Shown in pieces: positions 1-7,242 of a stretch of DNA of 18,854 bases. The notes beneath the pieces are model-generated. The model had not been told where the DNA came from. It did not search any database and saw nothing but the letters and a program-made list of their open reading frames with translations. Every line of letters starts with the position of its first letter. Position 1 is the stretch's first letter. Made by a program: the position numbers and the translations under genes. This DNA comes from Bryobacterales bacterium (lineage in GTDB: Bacteria > Cyanobacteriota > Vampirovibrionia > Obscuribacterales > Obscuribacteraceae), in contig CAJCHQ010001005.1 of assembly GCA_903970295.1 (NCBI GenBank), forward strand, positions 1-18,854. Reading direction: 5' to 3'.

Positions 1-108
1 TCGGGCAGGAAGTCAGTAGAGAGTGCGGAGAGCTCCCGACCGATCGATCCGAGATGGGAGAACTTAAAGACTCTATTTCCAAAGCAGGATTCTTCTGAAA
101 ATTCGTAG
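1..108 (+). CDS. yceD: YceD/DUF177 family protein, C-terminal fragment
   Basis: Reading frame 1 is open from the window edge to a TAG at 106-108, giving 35 residues. The end contains a PIDPRWENLKTLF segment, which resembles the DPRxxxLxxL ending characteristic of DUF177/YceD proteins. The family is known to sit directly upstream of rpmF in very many bacteria and has been linked to 23S rRNA accumulation and ribosome assembly. The position immediately before rpmF here is the main support. The N-terminal part, including the conserved cysteines, lies outside the window, so the call rests on a short tail plus gene order. Confidence 0.72.
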   Translation, partial: SGRKSVESAESSRPIDPRWENLKTLFPKQDSSENS

Positions 109-148
109 ATAATAAAGAGTTCCGGACCTATGGAGGACGCATTTAGTC

Positions 149-337
149 ATGGCTTGTCCTAAGAAAAAGACATCGCATCAGAAACAACATCAACGCCGAG
201 CACACTGGAAGGCGGAAATAACCGCTCTGGTCAACTGCACAAATTGTGGTTCACCGAGTCGCCCGCACCAGGTTTGTATCGTTTGCGGATTTTATCGAGG
301 TCGTCCGGCGCGCCGCCGCGATAGCGTCGTTGCTTAG
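149..337 (+). CDS. rpmF: 50S ribosomal protein bL32
   Basis: This 62-residue protein starts with MACPKKKTS, the classical bL32 N-terminus, followed by a very basic stretch for rRNA contact. The C-terminal half carries a zinc-ribbon pattern, CTNC at about residues 30-33 and CIVC at about 43-46. It is therefore the four-cysteine, zinc-binding form rather than the zinc-free paralogue that some bacteria use under zinc limitation. The length is normal for the family. A strong GGAGG at 132-136 precedes the ATG, but with a rather long spacer of 12 bases. It is the first complete gene of the yceD-rpmF-plsX-fabH-fabD run, an arrangement that couples ribosome and membrane-lipid synthesis in many bacteria. 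Confidence 0.96.
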   Translation: MACPKKKTSHQKQHQRRAHWKAEITALVNCTNCGSPSRPHQVCIVCGFYRGRPARRRDSVVA

Positions 338-388
338 GGACGGCTCAATGCCGCCGTTTGTGGATTCAGTTAAAAGCGGGAGTCGAGA

Positions 389-1414
389 ATGATTCGCATA
401 GCTGTCGACGCTATGGGCGGTGACTACGCCCCCCGTGAAGTTGTTCATGGAGCGTTGCTGGCTGCCAAAGAATATGGCGTGGCCATTCAGCTCGTCGGTA
501 ATCAAGAGCAGGTGGAAAGTGAGCTAAAACGCCACGACACCACTGGTCTTGATGTCCAGGTCGTGCCTGCTCTGGACGTCGTCGATATGGGCGAAAAGCC
601 CACAGCCGGTATTCGCAAGAAGAAAGATTCTTCGATTGTCGTTGCCACCAAACGCGTTGCCGACGGTTTGGCCGACGCTGTCGTTGCTGCCGGGTCGACA
701 GGAGCCGCTGCAGTAGCGGCCCAGCTGGGGTTGGGCCGGATTCGTAACGTCGAGCGATCGGCTATCGCTTGCACGATGCCGACTATCGATTTGAAAAAAC
801 GTTATTGCATCGTTATAGATGTAGGCGCGAATGTCGAGTGCTCGTCCAGTCAACTTTTGCAATTCGCTCACATGGGCGCCATCGTTTTCACGGGCATGTT
901 CGGCATTGAGCAACCGCGGGTGGGACTCCTCAATATCGGCACCGAAGAAACGAAGGGCAATGCTCTCGTCCAAGAGACTTACAAACTGCTGAAAGATAGC
1001 AAGCTTAATTTCATCGGCTTTTGCGAAGGACGCGATTTTCCGATGGACAAAGTCGACGTCGTTGTCACCGATGGCTTTACTGGCAACATCGCTCTGAAAA
1101 CGGCTGAAGGTATTGCCAAGATGATTTCGCATATGCTCAAGCAGGAGCTGATGGCCGACAACCGCGGTCGTCTGGCTGGCATTTTAGCCAAGCCTGCTCT
1201 GGAAGCGATGCGGCGCCGGGTTGATTACAACGAAACTGGTGGCGCCTTGTTGGTTGGCGTCAAAGGTGTTTGTGTCATCGCCCATGGTGGCTCCAAACAC
1301 ACAGCCATCAAAAATGCGGTGCGCGTAGCCAAAACCATGGTCGCCGCCCAGATCGTGCAGAAGATCGAGAAAGAGTTTTTCGTCAGTAAAGAGACGGCAG
1401 GTACGAAGTCGTGA
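389..1414 (+). CDS. plsX: phosphate acyltransferase PlsX
   Basis: PlsX converts acyl-ACP and phosphate to acyl-phosphate, the donor that PlsY uses to acylate glycerol-3-phosphate at the start of phospholipid synthesis. It is a peripheral membrane enzyme. The 341-residue protein opens with IRIAVDAMGGDYAP, the N-terminal hallmark of the family, and contains other conserved blocks such as AVVAAGSTGA near residue 98, a VGANVE block near 147 and VVVTDGFTGNIALKT near 225. The length is typical. The ATG is preceded by GGGAG at 378-382 with a six-base spacer. Its TGA stop overlaps the GTG start of fabH (GTGA at 1411-1414), so the two are probably translationally coupled. Confidence 0.96.
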   Translation: MIRIAVDAMGGDYAPREVVHGALLAAKEYGVAIQLVGNQEQVESELKRHDTTGLDVQVVPALDVVDMGEKPTAGIRKKKDSSIVVATKRVADGLADAVVAAGSTGAAAVAAQLGLGRIRNVERSAIACTMPTIDLKKRYCIVIDVGANVECSSSQLLQFAHMGAIVFTGMFGIEQPRVGLLNIGTEETKGNALVQETYKLLKDSKLNFIGFCEGRDFPMDKVDVVVTDGFTGNIALKTAEGIAKMISHMLKQELMADNRGRLAGILAKPALEAMRRRVDYNETGGALLVGVKGVCVIAHGGSKHTAIKNAVRVAKTMVAAQIVQKIEKEFFVSKETAGTKS

Positions 1415-2427
1415 ATGCCCAAATCGGTGCCCGGATCATAGGAGTCGGAGCGGGTGTTCCGAGTGCCGTGGTGACCAATGCTGACCTGGAGAGATTGGTC
1501 GACACCTCCGACGAATGGATCACGCTGCGCACCGGGATCAAAGAGCGCCGTATCGTTCGCGATGATGAGACCACCTCGGGATTGGCTATTGAAGCGGCGA
1601 AAGATGCTCTTGCTTACGCCGGCATCGAAGCTTCAGTAGTTGATTTGATTATCGTCGCTACATCTACTCCGGAAAATTTATACCCTTCCACGGCTTGTAT
1701 GGTGCAAGCGGCAATCGGCGCCACCAGAGCGGCCGGATTCGACCTGGAGGCGGCTTGCACAGGCATTATTTATGCGCTTGCCGTAGGGCAGCAATTCATA
1801 GGCTCCGGCACTTTCAAAACTGTGCTTGTTATAGGCGTAGACATTCATTCTCGCTTTCTCAACTGGGAAGATCGCAACACTTGCATTCTTTTTGGTGACG
1901 GTGCCGGCGCTTTTGTCATGCAAGCTGACGATGAAAACGACATTCTCGCTACTTATCTGCGTGCCGACGGCACGGGCGGTCATCTGCTCATGATCCCCAA
2001 TACCGGCACGGGTTATCCTCACGCGGGCGCCCCTCCGACTAAAACAGTCGATCGGTTTTTACAGATGAATGGTCGGGCAATTTACGAATTTGCCGTCAAT
2101 GCCGTGCCCGAAGCGGTGCGTGCTTGTTCAGCCAAGGCTGGCATTCGTGTCGAAGATATAGATTATCTGGTGCCGCATCAAGCCAATCGCAGAATCATTA
2201 ATGCCGCCGCCGAACGCCTGGGCATGAGCAAAGACAAAATAATTTCCAATGTCGACGAATTGGGCAATACGTCCGCTGCTTCGATTCCTTTGGCGTTGTG
2301 GCAAGCTCTCAAAAGGAAGCAAGTGAAGTCGCCAGCCACCTGTGCTCTGGTGGGCTTCGGCGGTGGGCTTACCTGGGGCGCTGCGATTGTGCGCTGGAAT
2401 GCGGCAGACAAAAGACTAGAACCATAA
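1411..2427 (+). CDS. fabH: beta-ketoacyl-ACP synthase III FabH
   Basis: FabH condenses an acyl-CoA primer with malonyl-ACP and initiates fatty acid chains in type II synthesis. The 338-residue protein has the complete Cys-His-Asn triad: Cys116 in EAACTG, His256 in VPHQANRR and Asn286 in LGNTSAAS. The C-terminal GFGGGLTWGA block is also present. It starts with GTG inside the plsX stop codon. The gene lies between plsX and fabD, as in many bacteria, which supports a housekeeping role over a secondary-metabolite KAS III. Substrate preference (acetyl versus branched primers) cannot be read from the sequence. Confidence 0.96.
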   Translation: MNAQIGARIIGVGAGVPSAVVTNADLERLVDTSDEWITLRTGIKERRIVRDDETTSGLAIEAAKDALAYAGIEASVVDLIIVATSTPENLYPSTACMVQAAIGATRAAGFDLEAACTGIIYALAVGQQFIGSGTFKTVLVIGVDIHSRFLNWEDRNTCILFGDGAGAFVMQADDENDILATYLRADGTGGHLLMIPNTGTGYPHAGAPPTKTVDRFLQMNGRAIYEFAVNAVPEAVRACSAKAGIRVEDIDYLVPHQANRRIINAAAERLGMSKDKIISNVDELGNTSAASIPLALWQALKRKQVKSPATCALVGFGGGLTWGAAIVRWNAADKRLEP

Positions 2428-2440
2428 GGAGCACTCGAGC

Positions 2441-3412
2441 ATGGGCAAAGTAGCCTGCATCTTCCCTGGTCAGGGGTCGCAGAGTGTGGGAATGGGTTTG
2501 GAATTGTTCAACCGATACCCTGAGGCCAAGCGCACATTCGAAGAGATCGATCATTTTGCTGGTAGTAAATTGAGCAAGCTTTGTTTCGAAGGACCAGAAG
2601 CAGAGCTGAAACGCACGATTAACACCCAGCCCACAATTTTGGCTGCCTCAATTGCGGCCTGGACTTGCTATCAGTCGCTGGGCGGACCTAAACCTGATTT
2701 TGTCGCCGGCCATAGTTTGGGCGAGATAACGGCCCTTGTGGCTGCCAATTCTTTGCGGGTCGAAGATGCGATCGTGCTTGTGCAAGAGCGGGCTATACTC
2801 ATGGAAGAGTGTCCGAAAGGGGCTATGTCAGCTGTTCTTGGCCTGGCTGCCGACAAATTGGAAGGGCTCTGTCAGGAAGCCAGTGCAGCTTTGTGCAAAG
2901 AAGGTGTCTCTGAAAACGAGGCGGTTGTGATCGTCGCCAATTTCAATACACGCGATCAATTAGTCATTTCAGGCAACCCGAATGCTGTCGAAAAAGCCGG
3001 TGCTTTGGCTAAAGAAGCGGGCGGCAAAGTGATCCCTTTGCCAGTCGGTGGTGCTTTTCATTCACCGCTGATGGTGACTGCGGCGCAGAAGTTCAACGTT
3101 ACTCTCGGTCAAGTGGCGATCGAAAATCCCAATTGCCCGGTGGTGCAAAATTTCGATGCTGCCGCGAGCACTGATGGCGACGCAATCCGCGCGAAGCTCA
3201 GACGGCAAATGGATAATGCTGTGCGCTGGTGCGCATCGGTCGAATATTTACTCGGTCAGGGTGTCGATACTTTTGTCGAAATTGGTCCCGGCAAAGTGCT
3301 CTCTGGTACGATCAAAAAAATTGATCGCACTGCCAAGCTTTTCAACGTATCTGACCCACAAAGTTTGCAAGCGACAATCGATGGTCTCAAGCAAGTCGTG
3401 ACCACGAGCTGA
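2441..3412 (+). CDS. fabD: malonyl-CoA:ACP transacylase FabD
   Basis: FabD moves malonyl from CoA to ACP and supplies the extender for FabH and FabF. The 323-residue protein begins with IFPGQGSQSVGMG. It carries the nucleophile Ser92 in GHSLGE, Arg117 in VQERA for malonate carboxylate binding, and the catalytic His207 in GGAFHSPLM. The length is slightly above the usual 310 residues, with a modest insertion around residues 150-160. AAGGAG at 2426-2431 overlaps the fabH stop and gives a nine-base spacer. It is the last gene of the + strand run: a convergent TPR gene follows, so acpP and fabG must lie elsewhere. Confidence 0.96.
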   Translation: MGKVACIFPGQGSQSVGMGLELFNRYPEAKRTFEEIDHFAGSKLSKLCFEGPEAELKRTINTQPTILAASIAAWTCYQSLGGPKPDFVAGHSLGEITALVAANSLRVEDAIVLVQERAILMEECPKGAMSAVLGLAADKLEGLCQEASAALCKEGVSENEAVVIVANFNTRDQLVISGNPNAVEKAGALAKEAGGKVIPLPVGGAFHSPLMVTAAQKFNVTLGQVAIENPNCPVVQNFDAAASTDGDAIRAKLRRQMDNAVRWCASVEYLLGQGVDTFVEIGPGKVLSGTIKKIDRTAKLFNVSDPQSLQATIDGLKQVVTTS

Positions 3413-3436
3413 TTCAGACAGCGAATCTGTGCTGAA
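3413..3436 (+). terminator. hairpin between convergent fabD and TPR genes, possible terminator
   Basis: Directly after the fabD stop, TTCAGACAG (3413-3421) can pair with CTGTGCTGAA (3427-3436) around a CGAAT loop, leaving one bulged G. This gives nine base pairs. No U-run follows on either strand, so it is a weak candidate for an intrinsic terminator. It is the only foldback seen in this 38-bp convergent gap. Confidence 0.35.
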
Positions 3437-3450
3437 ACAGACCTCTATCA

Positions 3451-4266
3451 TTATTCGATGCGAGAATCGCCGGCTTTAGGATGCTCTAATTCAGTCTTCT
3501 CGGCTTTTTGCTTGTATGCGTCGGCTTCTTTTGATTTACCGGCTTTGGTGTAAAACTCGGCCAGCTCCCGATAAGTGGGACCCAATTTGCCCCAGGTTTT
3601 TTTTCTCTCGAAAATACCCATTGCTTCTTCCAGTTTCGGACCGGCTGCGTCCACCTTTCCTTCCGCTATCAAATTGTTGGCCTGTCGACGTAAAACGCTG
3701 GCATGATGATTGTCATCGCTGCCGTAGATTTTGCTGTAGATCTCGTTGGCCTCTAGCAAAAGGGCATCTGACTCGGCCATTTTGGATTGTTTGGCATAGA
3801 CACAGGCCAGCTCGAACAATACATCGCCTTTGATGAAATTAGTGTCGCCCTTGTTTTTGTCGAGAGTATCGCGGCATGCCTCATAGCTTTTGCTCGCTTG
3901 ATCGTATTCTTTGTTACCAAAATTCTGCGCCCGAGCCAGATAGAGCAACACCTGGGCGACTCGGACATCATCAGCAGGAAAATGTTTTTGAGCGAATTCC
4001 AGCGCTTCTTTGTATTTCTTAGTCGCTTCCGGAAAATCTTCCTTTTCCCAGGCTTTGGAACCCAATCCGACGATCATATTGAATTCGAGGTTGTCGTGTT
4101 TATCGGAGTCGGCTTTGGCTTTTTGTTCGTTCGCCTTTTGTTCGGCCGCAATTTGTTCTTTTGCCGGCCCTCCTTTTTTACCATCGCTTCCAGCTGCCAG
4201 AGAAACGCGCGTCATAGTCAAACTCGAAAGCAATATCAATAAAAGCAGTGACTTTGTGTTTGGCAT
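3451..4266 (-). CDS. secreted tetratricopeptide repeat protein
   Basis: The 271-residue product begins with a clear signal peptide (MPNTKS followed by LLLLILLSSL) and a likely signal peptidase I site after SLAA near residue 25. A Lys/Glu/Ala-rich linker rich in AEQK-type repeats spans about residues 30-58. From about residue 60 to 260 there are roughly five helical repeats of the TPR kind, for example WEKEDFPEATKKYKEALEF and YTKAGKSKEADAYKQKAEK. The family suggests an extracytoplasmic protein-protein scaffold; no catalytic motif is visible. AGGAA with a nine-base spacer supports the start. It is transcribed convergently to fabD and divergently from the next gene. The specific role is unknown. 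Confidence 0.85.
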   Translation of the reverse strand: MPNTKSLLLLILLSSLTMTRVSLAAGSDGKKGGPAKEQIAAEQKANEQKAKADSDKHDNLEFNMIVGLGSKAWEKEDFPEATKKYKEALEFAQKHFPADDVRVAQVLLYLARAQNFGNKEYDQASKSYEACRDTLDKNKGDTNFIKGDVLFELACVYAKQSKMAESDALLLEANEIYSKIYGSDDNHHASVLRRQANNLIAEGKVDAAGPKLEEAMGIFERKKTWGKLGPTYRELAEFYTKAGKSKEADAYKQKAEKTELEHPKAGDSRIE

Positions 4267-4295
4267 TTGATTTATTCCTGAAACCCAGCTGTAAC

Positions 4296-4301
4296 ATCAT
4301 A
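4296..4301 (-). promoter_or_regulatory. candidate -10 element of the TPR gene
   Basis: The minus strand reads TATGAT here, about 30 bases upstream of the ATG, a suitable place for a sigma-70-like -10 box. No convincing -35 hexamer is present at 16-18 bases. The same TATGAT hexamer occurs upstream of several other genes in the window. Confidence 0.35.
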
Positions 4302-4482
4302 CCGGAGACTTTCGCACGGCGCGATTTCTGAGGCCGCTGATTTTTCCTCTTCCAATTACGCCAACAAAGCTAAAGAAATACGGTCTAAGCCGTTTTGCCC
4401 GGAAAGCGGGACTACAATCGTATTAAGAGGTGAACGAAGAAATTTAGCTAATTCTCTTATTCTATTGTCGCAGGAGTCACAA

Positions 4483-5262
4483 ATGGACATCGAAGCAGTG
4501 CTGAAGGAACAAGCGAAAAAGGTTCTCAAAGACCCCTACGCCACACTTTTGAAGACCTGGCGCGCTTTTGCCCAGGAGCTCGGCGGTAGTCTCTGGGAAG
4601 TGCCCTTTGTTCCGGCTCGGGACGATATGCCGCCGGGTTATAACGAAGCCCAATTAAAGCTGGGCGAATGGATCAGGTCGGCCCAGGTTTCGGTCAACTA
4701 CAAAGGTTATCGAATCGAATTGCGCAGTATCGCCCCGGTTTTGACCGACAAGCTGTATATGATCAGCTACAAAGTCAAATATGACACGACAAAAGATTTC
4801 TATTTGAATCTGGGCAAAAAATCATGGTCGATTCCCGGTGCGACTAACTTGATCTTTACTGTCTTGCAGCAGGTTCTCCCTGACCTGAAGCAGGAAGAAA
4901 AAGACAAATTCGACCTCTTCAAGAAAGAACTGAACTATCCCATTATTCGCACAGGCAGTCTCGAAGTCGACAACAATTTCGAAGTGCGCGGCGACAACGA
5001 ACTGCTGGCCAGAGAATCATTTGCTAAATGGCAAATTCGAGAAGTGTATGCGGATCCAGACAGCCAGTTGAAATCTTTGATCGTCCGAGGTCGGGGTTTT
5101 TCTCCGGAGCTGGAAAACTCGATTGTCATCAGTGGTGCTGTTGATCCGAGCAAAACAGAAATACTCAGGCGCGGATTCGACGTCATTAAAGCGGAGCTGG
5201 ATGTGCTTCTCAGGCTCGGCTTGATTGAGAAAGGCAACAGCGAGCAAACGCCTGGCGCGTAG
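4483..5262 (+). CDS. unrecognised cytoplasmic protein, about 259 residues
   Basis: I do not recognise this family with confidence. There is no signal peptide or membrane span, so it is probably cytoplasmic. The composition is mixed alpha/beta with many charged residues. The C-terminal part contains a VDNNFEVRGDNELLARESF segment that faintly recalls the strand-helix pattern of DUF3137-type proteins, but I would not name it on that basis. A TTG at 4465 would extend the frame by six codons. The ATG at 4483 is preferred because AGGAG at 4472-4476 lies six bases upstream of it and would fall inside the longer version. It is divergent from the TPR gene and convergent to the saccharopine-dehydrogenase-like gene. 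Confidence 0.8.
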   Translation: MDIEAVLKEQAKKVLKDPYATLLKTWRAFAQELGGSLWEVPFVPARDDMPPGYNEAQLKLGEWIRSAQVSVNYKGYRIELRSIAPVLTDKLYMISYKVKYDTTKDFYLNLGKKSWSIPGATNLIFTVLQQVLPDLKQEEKDKFDLFKKELNYPIIRTGSLEVDNNFEVRGDNELLARESFAKWQIREVYADPDSQLKSLIVRGRGFSPELENSIVISGAVDPSKTEILRRGFDVIKAELDVLLRLGLIEKGNSEQTPGA

Positions 5263-5269
5263 TTTCCCA

Positions 5270-5291
5270 GACCGATCAAACCTGATCGGTC
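5270..5291 (+). terminator. perfect 9-bp hairpin after the unknown gene, possible terminator
   Basis: GACCGATCA (5270-5278) and TGATCGGTC (5283-5291) are exact inverted copies separated by AACC. The hairpin sits seven bases after the stop of the + strand gene, in the convergent gap. No U-run follows, so termination is possible but unproven. The right arm is part of the decamer repeat described separately. Confidence 0.4.
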
Positions 5292-5320
5292 CTGATCGAT
5301 CCTGATCAAACCTGATCAAG
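5271..5320. repeat. five tandem 10-bp repeats, consensus CCTGATCNNN
   Basis: Five consecutive decamers read ACCGATCAAA, CCTGATCGGT, CCTGATCGAT, CCTGATCAAA and CCTGATCAAG. GATC recurs exactly every 10 bp, with one additional GATC at 5298. The array fills most of the convergent gap between 5262 and 5335 and is not part of the coding sequence chosen for either neighbour. The period matches one DNA helical turn, so any protein recognising the unit would bind on one face. The function is unknown. Confidence 0.9.
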
Positions 5321-5334
5321 CCAGACCGAGCAGA

Positions 5335-6519
5335 TTATTTGATCGTAGCTTTTTCTTTTTCCGAGTGAGTGCTCGTCACTTTTATATTGCGCTTTTCTAG
5401 TTCGCTAAAGAAGAGGCTGTGCGGAATGCAGTTCTCCGGCGCCAGCACGCCTTTGCGGGCGATCGTGCCATCCAGAATCAGCTGTGCCACTATGGCAGGT
5501 GGCACGCCCGTGTCTAGAGCGCCACTGGAAATATTGCGGGCACTTTCCGATCTGACCACTGCTTCCATGCGGATCAATTTGTCTTTGCCTTCGAGCGAGC
5601 CGGCTACGTCTACGCGCACGACTTCGCAATCATCAACTGCGGCTGCGGGTTGAGGCAACTGCTGAATGAGAGCGGCGAGCACCTTGCGTGGGTGAAAAGT
5701 GTTCTCACCCCAGCCGACTAATTCATTTTTGCCGAAGCCCAACTCGATCAAGAATTTTAAGCGCTCGTGAAAAGTTAGCGGCAGACCCAATCGGAACGTG
5801 ACCCGTTCTATGCCTTTCATCGAAAATGAATTGGGCAATGTGGCCACTTCTGAGTGCAAAGTATAAATTGCTTTGGCGAATCCGACAGGGGCCGGAAAAT
5901 CAACTTCAATCTCGCCCGACATGGGCTCTTTGTCCCGAAATTCGTATTCTTCGTAGACCATTGGTCTGAGCGAGTACTCGTCGAGAATGGTGTCGAGGGC
6001 ATACGGCGGTGCAAAGGGATGATCGGTTTTGGTGAAATCTATGCAGCCGATCACGACATCGATCGAATGCACTCGTTCTAATTCGATTGCCGCCGCTGCG
6101 GCCATGACATTAGTGAGACCCGGGGCGGCTCCCATACCCAATACGGCTAGTAAATTCTTTTTGGCGAATTGCTCATTCAAATCCAGCTGCTGTTTAGTTA
6201 CATGAAACAAGCCGCCCAGATCCATGTAATGGCAACCAGCTTCCAGCGCTGCTTGCATCACATCGACATTGAAATAATAAGGCGTGGAGTTGATCACTAA
6301 GTAGGCACCCGTCAAGGCCTTGATCAGGATTTTTTTGTCTTTCAAATCGGCAAAGATGCTCTTCACGCGCTGATCTTTGGTCGATGCGGCCAGGCTCTGC
6401 GCCTTCTGTTGGTCGAAATCGGCGATCAAGATTTGATCGAATCGGGAAAACTCGGACAAATCCCGAACGATAATTTGTCCCATGGCACCGGCGCCGCCCA
6501 GTACGACAACTGATTTCAT
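5335..6519 (-). CDS. saccharopine dehydrogenase family NAD(P)-binding oxidoreductase
   Basis: The 394-residue protein starts MKSVVVLGGAGAMG, a Rossmann dinucleotide-binding turn with GGAGAMG at residues 8-14. It continues with an acidic DFDQQKA segment at the end of the second strand. The C-terminal block, with VPPAIVAQLILDGTIARKG followed by LAPENCIP and FFSELEKRNIKV, matches the usual end of this family. Members include saccharopine dehydrogenases and reductases, carboxynorspermidine dehydrogenase and many unassigned enzymes; the substrate here cannot be told. The frame could be extended nine codons upstream, but the ATG at 6519 has a purine-rich AGAGAGGG just before it and places the Rossmann strand at the N-terminus as expected. 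The gene stands alone, with unusual repeats on both sides. Confidence 0.88.
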   Translation of the reverse strand: MKSVVVLGGAGAMGQIIVRDLSEFSRFDQILIADFDQQKAQSLAASTKDQRVKSIFADLKDKKILIKALTGAYLVINSTPYYFNVDVMQAALEAGCHYMDLGGLFHVTKQQLDLNEQFAKKNLLAVLGMGAAPGLTNVMAAAAAIELERVHSIDVVIGCIDFTKTDHPFAPPYALDTILDEYSLRPMVYEEYEFRDKEPMSGEIEVDFPAPVGFAKAIYTLHSEVATLPNSFSMKGIERVTFRLGLPLTFHERLKFLIELGFGKNELVGWGENTFHPRKVLAALIQQLPQPAAAVDDCEVVRVDVAGSLEGKDKLIRMEAVVRSESARNISSGALDTGVPPAIVAQLILDGTIARKGVLAPENCIPHSLFFSELEKRNIKVTSTHSEKEKATIK

Positions 6520-6533
6520 CCAGCCCTCTCTTG

Positions 6534-6557
6534 CTGATCGGCACAAGCTCCGATCAG
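6534..6557. promoter_or_regulatory. perfect 8-bp inverted repeat in the leader of the saccharopine-dehydrogenase-like gene
   Basis: CTGATCGG (6534-6541) and CCGATCAG (6550-6557) are exact inverted copies with an eight-base spacer. They lie 15-38 bases upstream of the start codon at 6519. This could be an operator for a dimeric repressor or a leader hairpin. The half-site TGATCGG/CCGATCA also appears downstream of the same gene at 5272-5289. Confidence 0.55.
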
Positions 6558-6564
6558 TAGCTCG

Positions 6565-6597
6565 TCAAAACTTTTTCAAAACTTTTTCAAAACTTTT
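6565..6597. repeat. three exact 11-bp tandem repeats of TCAAAACTTTT
   Basis: Three identical head-to-tail copies occupy 6565-6575, 6576-6586 and 6587-6597, between the end of the secreted-protein gene and the start of the saccharopine-dehydrogenase-like gene. A4 and T4 tracts repeating every 11 bp are the arrangement expected for intrinsically bent DNA. The last copy also pairs with AAAAGTTT at 6607-6614. The array lies 46-78 bp upstream of the start at 6519, where a bend or an UP-like element could act. Confidence 0.9.
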
Positions 6598-6626
6598 ATA
6601 GATGGCAAAAGTTTAGCAGCTGGCAG

Positions 6627-7181
6627 CTAGAAATGTATTTGTTGCTTGGGTACGACGCCTTCGTAGACGCCGACACCGTTTTGTTGTGGAATTGATTGTT
6701 GATAAGTCGGGGCCTGAATATAAATGACGCGTGGCGGTGCCTGATAATAGCGAGGTTGCTGCGGAGCCTGATTATTGCCCAGATCGCTGCGCATATTGTC
6801 GCCGGCCATGCCGATATTGGCACCCAATCTGGCTGAGGGTAGATTCGGATTACTGCCCATACTCTGTTGGACTGGTGCTCTCACTTGAGTGGGATTGGCG
6901 CTGTATTGATTGTCGCCGGGCGTGGCCACATTAGCGCCGAGATTGACACGCGGCAAACTAGGATTGACTTGGGCGCCGCTGGCATAGATACCACGGGCCG
7001 AATTGCTCACAGTGCCCGGTCCGATGTATGTCCCAGAAGGACGCACCAAACCGGTTTGACTCATGAAAATAGTACGTTGATTAGACTCTTGAGCCTCGCT
7101 TTTGAGAGGCGCGCTACACAAAACGAGGCAAGCGAGACTGGCTGACGCAAAATAGAAATTGAGCTGAAAAGCGGCTGGCAT
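6627..7181 (-). CDS. small secreted protein with a 22-residue internal repeat
   Basis: No known family is recognised. With the ATG at 7181 the product has 184 residues and an N-terminal signal sequence (hydrophobic stretch at about residues 5-25, likely cleavage after KSEA near 30). The mature part is rich in Gln, Pro, Asn and Gly. It contains two copies of a motif, residues 73-94 and 111-132, sharing NPxLP, LGAN and GDN at equal spacing. The C-terminus is Tyr/Pro/Gln-rich (YYQAPP, IQAPTYQQ) and probably disordered. An open frame continues to a TTG at 7271. The ATG at 7181 is preferred because GGGGA lies just upstream and a promoter maps between the two starts. Confidence 0.75.
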   Translation of the reverse strand: MPAAFQLNFYFASASLACLVLCSAPLKSEAQESNQRTIFMSQTGLVRPSGTYIGPGTVSNSARGIYASGAQVNPSLPRVNLGANVATPGDNQYSANPTQVRAPVQQSMGSNPNLPSARLGANIGMAGDNMRSDLGNNQAPQQPRYYQAPPRVIYIQAPTYQQSIPQQNGVGVYEGVVPKQQIHF

Positions 7182-7242
7182 ATATCCCCACAGCGAGCCC
7201 TGGGTAGTGCTTCCGTCCATATAGTAAGGTAAGGCTATTAGC

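Noticed and set aside
524..1132. 202-codon frame antisense to plsX
   Set aside because: plsX is unmistakable on the + strand, and the antisense product resembles no protein.
3787..4242. 151-codon frame opposite the TPR gene
   Set aside because: It is an antisense shadow. The Phe-rich translation follows from Lys/Glu codons on the coding strand.
4465..4482. TTG start adding six codons to the unknown + strand gene
   Set aside because: The AGGAG ribosome site at 4472-4476 lies inside this extension and is correctly spaced for the ATG at 4483.
6565..6614. Intrinsic terminator made by AAACTTTT and AAAAGTTT
   Set aside because: The stem is entirely A/T apart from one pair and lacks a following U-run on the strand that would need it.
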